A stretch of 64,000 nucleotides of DNA from Terfezia claveryi (GCA_015179025.1 WHUX01000075.1:124001-188000), one strand, 5' to 3'; shown: positions 36,391 to 49,923, counted from the stretch's first letter. Translations and numbers: made by a program. The notes: a model not told the origin generated them from the sequence alone.

Positions 36391-37994
36391 ATGACGACAT
36401 CCGCCAGCATTATGAACAGGAAACGTCCCTCCCCGGGGTCAGCCGCTCCCATACAGATAGCCTCCGTATTATCATCGGCAACTAGCAATGTTCAGGCCGG
36501 CTACCTAAACTCTACTCCCAGCTCCTCGGCCGCGATCAACAGCAGCATGATATCTGCCACAGCAGGTCCATACGGTCACATAAATGGAGCAAGAAGCGTC
36601 ACAAATTCACCAAACTCAACCGTCGAATCATCGGATCTATATAACTTAACTAACGGGAGCCGGCTTTCACCAGAAACAAACAACGCTACTCAGGCACTGA
36701 ACCTAGCATTGAACGATAACAACCAGCTGGCTCGGATAACCAATAGGAACAATCAGTTGATGAAAATACCTCAGGGGTCGTACTTTCCGGGGCCTGGACA
36801 TACTGCAGGACTTGGGGAGAACTCACAGTTATTGGGAGCCGGGACTGGAATGCAGACTGGGTCTGGGCCTAATTTGGACATATATGGGGATTTAGCACCA
36901 ATGATACGGAAAGCAAGGGGGAAGAAAGCTAACATCCCACCATTTGTTCAGAAATTGAGCCAGTAAGTGTACACTGGGGGCCAAATTCCTCAATTCTTTG
37001 GAACTCAGACGTAGAACAGATCACTAACTTGTGATTGATTAGGTTCGTGAACGATCCAAAATGCGATCACCTCATTCGGTGGTCGCCGAGCGGAACATCG
37101 TTTTTAGTTCTCGATGAAGACGAATTCTCAAAAACATTGATTCCAGACCTGTTTAAACACAACAACTATGCCTCTTTCGTTCGGCAACTGAATATGTACG
37201 GCTTTCATAAAGTTGTGGGACTAGCTGATGGTTCATTGAAGACATCAGAACAACGCTCCAAGCCGCCCAGTGAATACAAGAACGAGTTCTTCATTAGGGG
37301 AATGCCAGACTTGATGTGGCTGATCCAGAAACCCAAGAATACCACAAAAAGGTCCAAAGGACGGAAGAAGGGGAAAGCGGATGATTCTGATGAGGATGGA
37401 GGGTCAGACCGAGAGATAATGTCCAGTAGCGGGATATTAGACGAGGGGCAGTTGCAGCCGAATGGGGGCGGATTCATTGAAGCACCACCCTCGCAGCACG
37501 TTCAGAGTACGTTATCAAAAAATCAGCTGGACCAAATTATCCAGCAACTAGACCAGCTAAGAGCCCATCAGCAAGTGATGACGAATTCTATCAATCGACT
37601 TCGGAAAGATCATACACAGCTGTACGAGCAATCCATAGCATTTCAAACCCTTCACGACCGGCACGAACACTCGATTAGTGCCGTTTTGACGTTCCTCGCG
37701 ACAGTGTACGATAAGTCCCTAGCTGGCCACCTAAGCAGTCAAACGCTACAAAACCTATTCCAGCCTTCTGTTGACCAGAGCCAGAACGCCGGGCAAGTCA
37801 TGGGGAACCCCGGTAATGCCGTGGCCAACATGGGACGAGCTGGTGTTGTTGGAATGGGCAATGGGCAACCGAGGACACCGTTTAAGCGACGGCCACTCAT
37901 GTTACCTCCTGTTCCCACACACGTTATTGGCTCTGGAATGCAGAAAAATCAAAACGACAATCAGAATCAACAGCAACAACAGCAGCAGCAGCAA

Positions 37995-38043
<49 letters not shown>

Positions 38044-39197
38044 CGCCGGATTCTTTCAATAATACCTACCGGTCTCCTTCTATCCAAGAGGCCTTCCCTT
38101 CAGCAACAGGACAATTATCTCCTAGTCCAAGCTCACCAGCGTTGTCGAACTCTCAGCTGAATACTAGCTTCTTCCCCGGAATATTTGGAAATCGAGACGA
38201 CAATAATCCCCACCAACATGCCATGACCCCCAGACAGCTGACTAGAGCGATTGCACCACTCCTCCGAGTCGCAGAGCAGCAAAAGCAACTTGCGCAACAC
38301 AACAAGAAAATGGCTGAAACGCATTCAGGAATTGACCAAATGACGGCATTGCAAAATCAGCAGAATGAAAATATCAATAGATTGATGGAAATTGTGGGTC
38401 CTTACATTACTACTAGAGAAACTACTCCTACCCACACACTTAACCCTATCCCTAATTCTCCTCCCGCAAGCGGTGTTGTTATCCCTGCTCCTACCCCTTG
38501 TGTCGCTGGTGCCACTGTCTCCCCTGTTGTGACTGCTGCAGTTCCCCAAACAGCAGTGGTTGCCACAGACGGTGCTAGTGTCCCAGGGATATCTGCTACT
38601 GCAGGTGAACAGTCAATTAATGTGGAAGCTGTGGCGAGTGCTAACAATGGTGCGCTCCCTCAACCTCAGACACCCTCACCACTAGCAACCGGTAATTACG
38701 GACATATTCCTTCCTCTCCGGGTGTAAATGTTGGAAGTGGTGATCCTACTGCGGGGTTGGTAGGAGGGGATACACCGGGGGATTTTGTGGTGGATATTGA
38801 CCAGTATCTACAGGAAGGGGATTGGTCGGGTATCGATGACTACCAGACGGTGGTGGATGATGGAATTCCGGGGGCGACACAAGGCCTTAGTGAGGTCCAG
38901 CTCGACCCAACGCTGTTTGATATGGAGAATGGATTTGGTCAGGGATATATGAGCGGGGGATTGCATGGGATGGGTGGTCTTGGGATGGGAGCGCAGGGTA
39001 ATGGGCTGGGGCTGGGGCTGGGGGGTTTGGGAGTAGACGGTATGGGCCAGGTATTAGGCACAAATCCTAGCACTGCAGTAGGAAGTCCGCGAAGTCCGGC
39101 ATTTAGTGATGGGACTGCGAGCTTGCTGGATGGCAATATGGGGAATATCGAGGAAAATTTTGGCGGGAGCGCGAAGAAGAAGAGGAGGACTTGTTGA
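36391..39197 (+). CDS. HSF1: Heat-shock transcription factor (Hsf1 type), two exons
   Basis: Exons are 36391-36962 and 37043-39197; the 80-nt intron splits the DNA-binding domain, giving 908 residues. The winged-helix HSF domain covers about 183-295, with PFVQKLSQFVND, the recognition stretch HNNYASFVRQLNMYGFHKV and a wing ending at LMWLIQKPK. A heptad coiled coil (about 352-412, LDQIIQQLDQLRAHQQ) is the trimerisation region. A 25-glutamine tract follows (residues 500-524, mixed CAA/CAG). The tail holds acidic-aromatic segments such as DIDQYLQEGDWSGIDDY, which fit transactivation, then a Gly/Met-rich stretch and a basic end. The long N-terminal arm ahead of the domain is S/N-rich, as in yeast Hsf1. 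Skn7 is unlikely because there is no receiver domain. Hsp60, a usual target, lies 4 kb downstream. Confidence 0.93.
37968..38042 (+). repeat. CAG/CAA repeat coding for 25 glutamines in HSF1
   Basis: 25 consecutive Gln codons; the last 13 are pure CAG and the first part is interrupted by CAA. The pure portion is likely to vary in length between strains. Confidence 0.9.
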
Positions 39198-40502
39198 AGT
39201 TTATGTTGACTGGATACGTATATCAGGTACAGTAGATCTAGGACCGAGAATGGGCATAGGTGTTCGATTGATGGATGATTGTATCTCAAGTGTGGGGTAA
39301 ATAACTTGAAATCTGTTTTTCTCAGCGGAATTTCATTGAAGATCATCAGGCAGTATAGATGGGTTTGATTCATGGGAGTTGGACGTTTTGTTTGGTTGCT
39401 TTGATTGGTGGACGTTTTGTTTGGTTGCTTTGATTGGCTGTTTGCGGGATATGAACAACAAAAAGTGAAGGAAGCAAACAAATGGGAAAAATTCATGGAT
39501 AGGATGGATATGAATAGAATTTTCTACTGGCTGGTTTCTTCATTCTTTTTAGCTTTCTCGTCTTCACTCTTCCTTCTTTAGTTCGCTGGTTTTTTTCTCG
39601 GGTTGTGGTGGTGGGTTTGTGTTTGTCTTTTTGGACCCATGGAGTGTACGGTTTTCTTCTGCTTCTTTCTTTCCCTTCTATACATTCTTGGGGGTTTACT
39701 GGTCTGGTCTGGTCTGGTCTGGAGCGGCTTTGTTACCTCGAAATATCTATATCTACATCAAGTGCTTAATATACTGTTGCATCCCCTTTGCTTTGCTTCT
39801 TCTGCTCTCTTTGTGTTTGTTGATTGTGCGATGTTTACTACAAGTATCCTGCATGTAGATGGGGGGGGTGGTTTAAGGGTTGCCTAAGTAAGATGCCCTT
39901 CGAGAATATATAGCATCTTTGAGTCTTTCTCCTGATGATCGTTTGGTGAAGCTTTGCATGATCATTGACATGATATGTAAGGTTTATTTGGCGATTGAGC
40001 TGAAGTTGACTAGGGATCCTACAGTCTCATGCCAGCCTCTCCTAGTCGGTTTACTGGAGTACGGGGAAGTCAAGAACACTCTGTAAACGAGTCTGTAGTT
40101 TTTACCCGCAACAGTGAACGTTACCGATAGTAACAAAAATGGGTTTGATAATCTATATTTTCTCTCTCTGCTGAATACTACAAGAATATCCTTCTTTATT
40201 CATTCTATTTTCTTTATTCCTGTGCCAGTTTGCCTCGGCTAGGGAAATCTGGGATAACCAAGATCATTATTTTCTTCTAGTATGGACCTCCTTGTGGTTA
40301 ATTCCAGATGTTCCCACGAAGGTTGATTGATTCTCGTTACGGAACAAAGGGGGGAGGCCACCGTCAATATATATGTAAATATATATACCAGTACCCTTCC
40401 GTACAACTTTGATATTACTCCCAACACATTCCTCAACTCCCACGCTTAGCTCCATCTTCTTGAAATCTCACTTGCAATTAAATAAACCCCTCCCCCCCCA
40501 CA
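39198..40502. other. HSF1 3' flank and promoter of the first Myb/SANT-like gene
   Basis: No gene seen. There is a 29-bp tandem duplication at 39381-39438, a TCTGG pentamer run at 39699-39722 and a C run just before the next ATG. Confidence 0.5.
39381..39438. repeat. 29-bp tandem duplication in HSF1 3' region
   Basis: Two adjacent 29-bp units beginning GGACGTTTTGTTTGGTTGCT differ only at the last base. They lie about 185 bp after the HSF1 stop, probably in the 3' UTR. Confidence 0.85.
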
Positions 40503-41076
40503 ATGACCACCCCCGAGCATCCAACACTAAGCACACCGCCCACCACCACCCCTACCCCAACCACCGAACCCGAACCATCAAAGAAAATTGAGTTCTGGCG
40601 TGCCCTTTTTGAGAGCCTGATTGTTCCACCACAGGTATGGTATACACATACATATACTCCACAATCCATCCATTTATTTTTTTCACATTCCCTGCTGCAG
40701 AGCCCCCTCCCCCCCTCCCCCCAAAACCCAAAGTACATGTAAACAATCAATAGACCAACTATCTAATACGGTTCCAACCATTTTTTTCCCCCTCCCCCCA
40801 ACCCCTCCACAGATCGACTTTGAAAAATTCGCAAAACTAGCTGGGTATAAAAATGCAGCTTCCGCACGAGTGGTTTATGGATCCAAGAGAAGGAGCCTTG
40901 GTGTGGGTATGGGTAGGGACAAGAATGAAGAGTCAGTTGATGGCACGAAAGCGACTAAGACGAGTAAGGCTTCTTCTTCTTCTGGGAATGGGGTGCCAAA
41001 GAAGAGGGGTAGGAAACCAAAAGTACAACTGAAGAAGGGTGAGGTGGAACATACAAAGGAAGGCGGACTGGCCTAA
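40503..41076 (+). CDS. Small Myb/SANT-like domain protein with AT-hook-like tail (cluster member A)
   Basis: Exons are 40503-40634 and 40813-41076 (178-nt intron, phase 0), giving 131 residues. A Pro/Thr-rich arm leads into a three-helix segment: KKIEFWRALFESL, then after the intron IDFEKFAKLAGYKNAASARVV. This resembles the fungal Myb/SANT-like domain of the Myb_DNA-bind_8 kind. The basic tail carries KKRGRKPK, an AT-hook-like minor-groove binding motif, so nuclear DNA binding is likely. The intron sits between helix 1 and helix 2, at the same place and phase as in the genes at 46.4 and 49.5 kb. The family call is from memory of the fold pattern. Confidence 0.7.
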
Positions 41077-41908
41077 GTGTAATAACAAGAGATGCATAGT
41101 AGGGAATAAGCTTAAGGCAAATTGTGTCGAAATGGAAATTTAATTTTTTCACATATAATAGGTACGCGCTGTTAGAGGGACAGTACATTCCCTAAAAAGT
41201 ATGTAAATAGTCTACGACCAGGTATCATATCACAATCTTCCCAAACCTCTGCTTTTTCAATTCGCTTGAGTCCCGACTTTATTTACTGCTCTATGGGTGG
41301 ATATCGCAACTTCGGACCCAGAATTAGGTTCGCGAAGTTACCCTGAGCTCCCCGATTGCCAAGTGTGGGGCCAGCTTCAAGTTGAAAAGAATGACCGAAG
41401 AAATCACACACTAGGCACGAGATCAGAACTTACTTAGGTGCGGAATGGGAATTCACTAAATTCTCTATTCTGAATATCGAAGGGCTCTGGCGACAAGAGA
41501 CCAATTCGTTGCCAAGCGAGGACAGGTGGGCACTAAGAATTCTAATGGTAGTAGGGTTGAAGTAGTCTGGCTTGCACTGGGTTGAAGGTAGTCTCTGGCT
41601 AGGAGGTTGAAGTCTCTCTCACATGTCCCAGAAAGATTTGACCCATAACTTAGCAAAGTTATGGAAAAAACAGGACTACATAAAAACTGACTCATCCCTA
41701 CTTTGACAAACCAGCAAGCAAGCTAAGCCCGTTCGACAATCTCCCCGAGAGTAGGAGGCGCAGAAGTCACAAGCAATAATCAATTGAATTAACGGGGAAT
41801 TTGAATCCTTCTAGCCGATTCATGATTAAAGGAAGAGCTATTGGTTAAGATGACAGGCTTGATAGAATGGGTAATAAGACGGCCATCGTGATTGTCGTAG
41901 CGTTGTAC
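41077..41908. other. Convergent intergenic region between gene A and cofilin
   Basis: 3' flanks of two convergent genes; no coding content recognised. A variant of the dispersed motif (TAGTCTGGCTTGCAC) lies at 41563-41577. Confidence 0.5.
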
Positions 41909-42571
41909 TTATTGAGTGGACTTCCTCTTAGCAACCTTCTCGAGGACGGCTTCGTAGTCGACCTCGCTGATGTCAGTACCTTGGACGTCGGCGCCGACAC
42001 CGGACAGAGCGCGGCGGAGGGTATCCTTGGAGGAAGCGTAAACCATCTTGCTCTGCTAAATTGTAAGCAATTACTACCTGAAGTATAGATAAGGACATAC
42101 TCGAATTGGGGCAATGTCGGGAGACCATGTAACAAACACAATTTTATTCCTAGTTATGGCGATTTCAATCAGCTATGTTTTCTATGTTGTACTCCAGCTC
42201 ACTAAAAGGTTATCTTACCTCTTTCCCTCGGTTGGATCTAACTCGTAGTGAAAGTCAAAGACGGCATATCTGCATTCGGCCTTTGGTAGTTCGTCGACAA
42301 ACTCCCCGTAGGTCGATTGCTCGCACTTGTCCACTACAATTGTCGTCCTGTCGTCCGAAAGCTTGTAAATGATGTAGGAATAGGTCTTCCTCAGCTTGAG
42401 CTCTTCGAAAGTACTAACACAGTCGGGTCCAAGGCCAACACTAAAGTAGACAAATTGATTAGATTAAAAGAGTAATGAGGCGGGTTCCGTGGGTACCCTG
42501 AACGAGACTACATCATTAGAGGAGGTTAGCATCACTGAGTAGAAGAACGTAGCCCAAGGAGGGCTCACCAT
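41909..42571 (-). CDS. COF1: Cofilin (actin-depolymerising factor), five exons including a 3-nt and an 11-nt exon
   Basis: Cofilin severs and depolymerises actin filaments. Exons on the minus strand are 42569-42571 (ATG only), 42497-42507 (11 nt), 42219-42440, 42101-42149 and 41909-42052; introns are 61, 56, 69 and 48 nt. Splicing gives 142 residues starting MSRSGVGLGPDC, the expected cofilin N-terminus with the regulatory serine near the start. The ADF-H domain fills the protein. The actin-binding long helix is [19 protein letters not shown], and the C-terminal [16 protein letters not shown] is typical. No raw ORF reveals this gene because every exon is short. Frame, length and family signature all agree, so the microexon model is well supported though not proven by transcripts. 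It is divergent from Hsp60. Confidence 0.9.
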
Positions 42572-43173
42572 GATCAAGATATAATATATCTAAACAAAAA
42601 GAGCGAGAACTCGAGAACTCGTAACGTGTGGCTACCCCAAGGCGTCAGTAAATTGTTTGACTTTCATTCTAGCTACTTGCCGAGCTCTCCTCTCGACTTC
42701 CAGCAGCTATAGAAATTCGGCATACCAATAAGCAAGCTAGTAGCTGTGGAAAGCAGATGGGATTTGAGGCAGGAGACCGTTTGTATGTCGGAAATGAGAA
42801 AGGTATGTTTCTTAAGAGAGGTTACGTTAGATGAATAGGAGACGGTGTGAGGGGTATCGTTTGTTTGGCTTAGAGGGTGCTTGCAGCCACCAAAACCACC
42901 GTGGCTGAGGTGGCTTCCCTCATGCCGAGCGTTACGCAAACTCTTGGCCCACAAAAAGATTCAACCACCCATCACGTGAGGATGCCCTAGCCCGAACAAG
43001 GGTATTGTAACAGAGGTTCTCGATGATTCTTCTCCAAATTTTTTCCTTTAGTGCGGCCCGCACTGGAGTAACATATAATCAGCCTCATCATTCCACCTCC
43101 TATCAACATACAACCTCGCTTTCCCCAATTGCATCATTCCAGCCTATCTTAGTCGTCTTTAAGACCCACTACA
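42572..43173. promoter_or_regulatory. Divergent cofilin/HSP60 promoter region
   Basis: 602 bp separate the two ATGs. A heat-shock-element-like array TTCTCGATGATTC (43017-43029) fits TTCnnGAAnnTTC with one mismatch (GAT for GAA), about 145 bp upstream of the HSP60 start. A TATA-like ACATATAA lies at about 43070. CACGTG occurs at 42973-42978. Confidence 0.45.
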
Positions 43174-45057
<1,884 letters not shown>

Positions 45058-45860
45058 ATAGGTAGGTGATGAATATGAAGAGCTGGCTTGATACGATTAA
45101 TGTCCCATTTTTGATTGCTACCCAAACCCCTCCCCCATAGTCGGATATATCTCTCCACTCCTACCTATTTTTTTGTTTGTTGATTTTTCTTTGTCTATAC
45201 GGAAGGAAAAAATAAGCGGAGTTAACTGTTTTCTTCTCGGCATTTATTGATTTTGATGTATATACTTTTATCAATTCCAAAGGTAATCTCTGCTTTTTAT
45301 GCAAAGCGGCATCGAGACAGATATGCCGTCGTTACCCTCAATTGAATCTCTAAGGATATATGTTACATACCGTATTATCTAGAGAAATTCGTTAGCCCAA
45401 ACACGTCGCTAAAGCATGCAGGTGGAGGGTTATGCTCAAGAAGGCAAAGGACCGCATACCGACATATTGAGCAAACAACAATAATTAACCTCATCGAAGG
45501 CAGAAGATGTAGATAGCAAACTCAAATACTACAATGAAGTTCATCCATTTTGTTTTATGCTTAAGCCTATTTGTATATTATGTTTTGGGGGCACCACCAA
45601 GACACGAGTTTTGCAGCGTATATCAGTTTCTGATACCAATATATATATATCCTACAGCACCCATTTGGTAGTCGATCCCTGCTACGCCACGAGCAAAACA
45701 GCGAGCCTAAGAGTTTGGAAAATCGAGTACGGTAGTACCGCATCTAACGATCCTTGTCAGCTCTACATAATATGCATCAGGCATGCACATAATGAACAAT
45801 TGTTGAAAAGGTTAGAAGTTAGAGGACCATACCAGATGGGCGCTCACGGTGTAAGCTTTG

Positions 45861-46037
45861 TACCGGAAAACTGGTGAGTAAGACTCCTTGTCTGTCTCTT
45901 TGCTCTTTCCTTTTTGTGGTAGGAGCGTTACTAGTTGTGGGCAGATTAGCGTCCTTGACTCGAATTTTGACTTATTCTATCCGTAGAGTTATGATTCAGA
46001 TACAGACAAGGAGTCTTATTCACCAGTTTTCCCGGTA
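45861..46037. mobile_element. MITE with about 37-bp terminal inverted repeats and TA ends
   Basis: The left end (45861-45899) and the reverse complement of the right end (45999-46037) match over about 37 bp with one indel and two or three mismatches, sharing GGTGA-TAAGACTCCTTGTC. Both termini read TA-CCGG, fitting the TA target-site duplication of Tc1/mariner-type elements. The 100-bp core has no coding capacity, so it would need a transposase from elsewhere. Confidence 0.75.
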
Positions 46038-46088
46038 TCTCTCTAGGTTAGAAGGGTTGGGAACGAGACCCAGCAGAGGTTTATTTGC

Positions 46089-46119
46089 GCGACCGAACTA
46101 GAGGCTTGGCATGAGACTA
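46089..46119. repeat. Dispersed 30-bp repeat, copy 2
   Basis: Shares CTAGAGGCTTGG-ATGAGACTA and flanking bases with 35034-35063. It lies 52 bp beyond the MITE. Confidence 0.6.
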
Positions 46120-46419
46120 GTCGATTTTAATCAAGGTAGGTTAAAGTAGTGGATGCGAGAAATAGTTCAGGGTAACTATAACTTGTCCTCCGTTAGTTGA
46201 AGCGGTGTATGAGGTTCAGTAAAGTACTATAGTACTATACCATCATACTCGGTACTAATAATATGGGGATTCATGGCTAACAGATAAAAAATCCACAAAT
46301 GAATGTAACGAATAAAAATAGTATAACCATAAACTAACAGCTTAGCTAGCTACCTGCAGTATTACTCGCAACATTTCTCAACAGCCCCATTGGCGAAACC
46401 CCATGCTAGTGTGATTACC

Positions 46420-46924
46420 TCAAGCCTCCTCAGTCACCTTTCCCGGTCCGTCTTCTTGTTCTTCAGCTTTCTTCGCCGCTGGTTTTCTCACTCTAGGCTT
46501 CCTCTGGGCGCTATCTTTAGGAGGCTTCGGCTTCGATGCCTTCTGGGCTTTCTGGGCTTTTACGATTTTGGATTCTGGCCTAGCTTTGAGGCTTGTTCTC
46601 TCCACCCCTAGTTTTTTAAGCTTCTTGCAATAGCAGTCGCGTGCCACTTTTGCGCTTTTATACCCCATTTCCGTGGCAAGTTTATCATAATTAATCTGGG
46701 AACGTTAGCTCCATTTGTGGAATGGGGATTATAAATTCAGCAATATAAAGAGGGGAATAACTGACTTTTGGCTCGGTATCCATGCATCGAAATACAATGG
46801 GCCAAAAATCGGCTTTCTTGTCCAGGACAGCGCTGTCTCCTTCAGCCTGTGGCTGTGGAGAATTTGTGTTGTCTTCTTCAGTTGGTGCTTGCGGTGGTGG
46901 GGAGCTGGCAGGTGGCGAGGACAT
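46420..46924 (-). CDS. Small Myb/SANT-like domain protein with lysine-rich tail (cluster member B)
   Basis: Exons are 46766-46924 and 46420-46695; the 70-nt intron has a GTCAGT donor, a GCTAACG branch and a CCCAG acceptor, phase 0. The product is 144 residues. A Pro/acid-rich arm precedes DKKADFWPIVFRCM and, after the intron, INYDKLATEMGYKSAKVARD, closely parallel to member A in spacing and in the intron site. The tail (KPRVRKPAAKKAEEQ and similar) is histone-H1-like and basic, so chromatin association is plausible. I recognise a fungal Myb/SANT-like domain but no specific ortholog. Convergent with HSP60. Confidence 0.7.
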
Positions 46925-49460
46925 CCTAGTGAATAGAGGGGAGTTCGAATATGTCTCGACCTAGGTAATTTTGGATATTTTTAATTCGGGTGTAAGGGTA
47001 TATTAGACAGCTGAGACCGAGGGTATAGGGTCTATTAATGGCTGGTTGCCTACATTTATATAGTATGTAGTCCTGACTGTTTACTCAATGATTCGGTTCA
47101 CGTCCTGTTGGCACCAGACTCATATCCATACGAATTGAAGAACAAAAACTACCTGTATCCACTGGACTGACAGCTTGTTTGCTACTGTGGATGCACTATG
47201 TCTCTAGTTCGTTAGAAACTGGGTGCGGGTGTCACTAACCGGATAGTTAAGTCTAGTAACTCCCGCTAGATGAAGGGAGCTCTGACAAGATCTAGAGGGA
47301 TAGCTAATTATCAATATTGGAACAGACTAGAAAAAAAAAGGAACGTAAAAGCGTATCTTAGAGTTAGTTGTTGTTTGATCTAGTTAGCTGTTCTACCAAC
47401 CCAAACACAAGCTCTCTTCTTATGCTAAACAACTTCTGAATATATCAATATTCTCGTCTATCTTAGCCTTATAATCTTACACTGCCAATCAATAAAGGAA
47501 GCTCGAGAAACTATGGTATGCTCGACAACCACTTGACGTTTGCAGCTGCATGCAGCAAGCTTGAGACTGTATAACGGCCACAAGGGATTCTTCTACAGCT
47601 ACTAGAGACTACGAACTCTATAGACCAAAACATAGCAAGATCACAGATTTCTTCCAGTTAAAGCCATACGGTCACTGTTGACTATGACAAGTTATATATA
47701 GAATAAACTTTGACCTTCTAGACGGTCTCCACAAGGATAACACTCTCTTTCACTCTGGCCGGTACTCTGGATTATCAATGGATCCGTGGTACTCCACTTC
47801 GAGAAAGAACCCCTAAGTATCAAGTAGCTCTCTCTCTGTGTATATATATGATGCATGTGTGCCGTTGGCTTCAAGAATCCCAGTATGTACAGTCTGGTTC
47901 AGAAAGTGTCCGGGACGCATAAAACGAGCTGTATTTATGTCTGTCTGTATGTCTTTGAGCTCTACCTCAATCCACAAAGGACTGGCTGAATGGTTTTCCA
48001 AATTCTCAGACACTTGTGTTTAAAAAACCAGCCACTACAGCTGAGGTGTTCTGGGACTAGGGACGTGCCAAATATTCATTCAAGATAGAAAGAGAATCCC
48101 TCCCCTAGGTATTGTAAATGTGTCTGAAATCGAAACAACGTAGACTCTACTAGATATATATTCCTCCCACTATTTTTCCCTCCTGTGACCGCGTGGTGGT
48201 TGTCCAACATAGTTTATTTGTTTAGCCAAAGTCTTCCCATTGTGAGTCGCCCGTCTGTCACGGCACTGGGTTTACCCTTCCCTACAGGTGGCTAGGGTAC
48301 CAATACATCTCCAACCCTCCTTTATGCAAGGTACGTATTAAGAGATATACTAGATGAATTCTGTGAAGAAACCACGACGGCTTCACAGTATAAGTTCAAG
48401 GCATGGTCACTGCTAAGAGAAGATGATTGCCTTAGAGAAGCGAAGGAAACTACTTAGGGAGCTCTTAGCCCAACAAATATATCCATTCTCTTGAGATACA
48501 TGAATACTAAATTCTTACGATTAATCCTTCTCTCTACTCGTTCCTCCGCCCCGGCATAACTATGGCCCCTAGAAGGTGAAGATCGGGTGGATATCATCAT
48601 TTAGGGGAGTTTATGTCATCTTCTTGGGTTGGGAATTGTGGACAGGGTTTCAGGGACAAGATGGCGAGGTAAGAGTTTTGGTTCCCGAGGATGCAATTTC
48701 CTTCCGCATTCACTCTCGTAAGATTTCTATTGGCCGATCGTCCGCTCTAGAAGCTTGATCAGGATATCCAACTATCGTCGCGATGACTGTATTTACCTCT
48801 CCCTTCCTACATAATATGGGTCTCTATTCCGTCTTTTATCGATGGTGAATTATTCTTGTCCTTGTGTGCTGTATATTCCGCACTCCAGCATTAGTTCACG
48901 GCCACCGCTTGTTATCCCTTGACGTCAAGCTTATGGCAGAAGTGTTATAATAGGTCGCCACAGGCTACGTCAGCTCCGAACTTGTAGTCTGGTTGGCACA
49001 ACTTCTCGTAGAGAGCTTATCGTAGAGAACCAAAACGGGTTCAAAGTAATGTCACGTGTTTATGCTAGCTGAAAGTGGAAGTATATCACCGGTTTAGGAA
49101 GTCCTCACCAACAGCGCGAGTAGTGGGTATACCGGTAGAAAACTGGATGCGTATACCTAACCAGACAGAATACCCAGGAACCTAGTGTGATTAGCACGCG
49201 GCGGTATCGCAACTCTAAATAAATTGAATCACCTGGTGAGAAGCTAGAATCTTTAATGAGACTATGTATACTTGTTCTGTTTTATATGTACTGAGCAATC
49301 GAGCTATTAGTACAGCTATAACTAGAACTCATTTCTTCCAAGTCTCCGTCTTTAACCTATCCAATCCAATGGCCATTCCAGATCTCATGATCCCAATACT
49401 CGGCGGCGTTATAACCGCGATGACTGCACGAAATTTCTGCACATTCACATCTCAGTGAAA
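46925..49460. other. 2.5-kb intergenic region in the Myb/SANT-like cluster
   Basis: No gene supported after checking for further copies of the small domain. Several frames of about 60 aa lack splice context. A perfect copy of the dispersed 15-mer is at 48985-48999. A TATACCGGTAGAAAACTGG stretch near 49127-49145 resembles the MITE terminus at 45861. Confidence 0.5.
48985..48999 (+). repeat. Dispersed 15-mer TAGTCTGGTTGGCAC
   Basis: Perfect copy followed by AAC, as at 35767. Confidence 0.8.
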
Positions 49461-49923
49461 TCACACATATGTATCCTTCTCTACCTTTACCTCAACAAAA
49501 GTCTCCTGGACTTCTTCCGTGCCCTGTGCAGGCTTCTCGGGGTCCTGCTCAACCTTAATCTCCTGTTTCACTACTTTTCGCGATGACGCTTCACTACTAC
49601 TGTCGTCGTCTCCCATCATATATCTTCGTTTCTTTTTCTTGATTCGAGATTCTCTTGAGGATGGCTCTGGGACTGGCCCATTATTCTCTTCCTTTACACT
49701 TGCTCTGAAACGAATCCAGCGATTTTGTGCAGATTTGGCGGTGATCCCGTTCTCTTCTGCGATCTGGTTCCAATTGGGCTTCGGCGTGTAATGTCAGCAT
49801 TAAGGGTGAACAGGACGGCTGGCTGATAGTGCTAGCTTCGGGAGGAAACAGAAGGAAGTTATACTAACTAACCTTGTCTATCTGCTTTGCCATGCTATAG
49901 AGAAATTTTTCGTTTTTCGTCAT
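49461..49923 (-). CDS. Small Myb/SANT-like domain protein rich in SUMO-acceptor motifs (cluster member C)
   Basis: Exons are 49873-49923 (17 codons) and 49461-49778; intron 94 nt, phase 0, donor GTTAGT. The product is 122 residues. MTKNEKFLYSMAKQIDK forms helix 1, then PNWNQIAEENGITAKSAQNR forms helices 2 and 3 of a Myb/SANT-like domain. The intron site equals that of members A and B. The tail has a basic patch (IKKKKRR, likely nuclear import) and four hydrophobic-K-x-E sites (VKEE, VKQE, IKVE, VKVE). It is head to head with member D, 726 bp apart. Confidence 0.65.

Larger units (their letters stand above)
45058..46419. other. Convergent intergenic region with a MITE
   Basis: 3' flanks of HSP60 and the gene at 46.4 kb. 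The main content is an inverted-repeat element at 45861-46037 and a dispersed 31-bp repeat at 46089-46119. The ATG frame at 45557-45877 ends inside the inverted repeat and has no recognisable domain. Confidence 0.55.

Noticed and set aside
37035..39197. HSF ORF taken as starting at 37035
   Set aside because: The initiator there is TTG inside an intron. The true domain start is in the exon at 36391-36962.
45557..45877. 106-aa frame before the MITE
   Set aside because: It ends within the MITE inverted repeat, has no domain and has no splice context linking it to a gene.
47692..48023. Overlapping frames of about 60 aa in the cluster, examined as further Myb/SANT-like copies
   Set aside because: No tryptophan/helix pattern and no splice partners.
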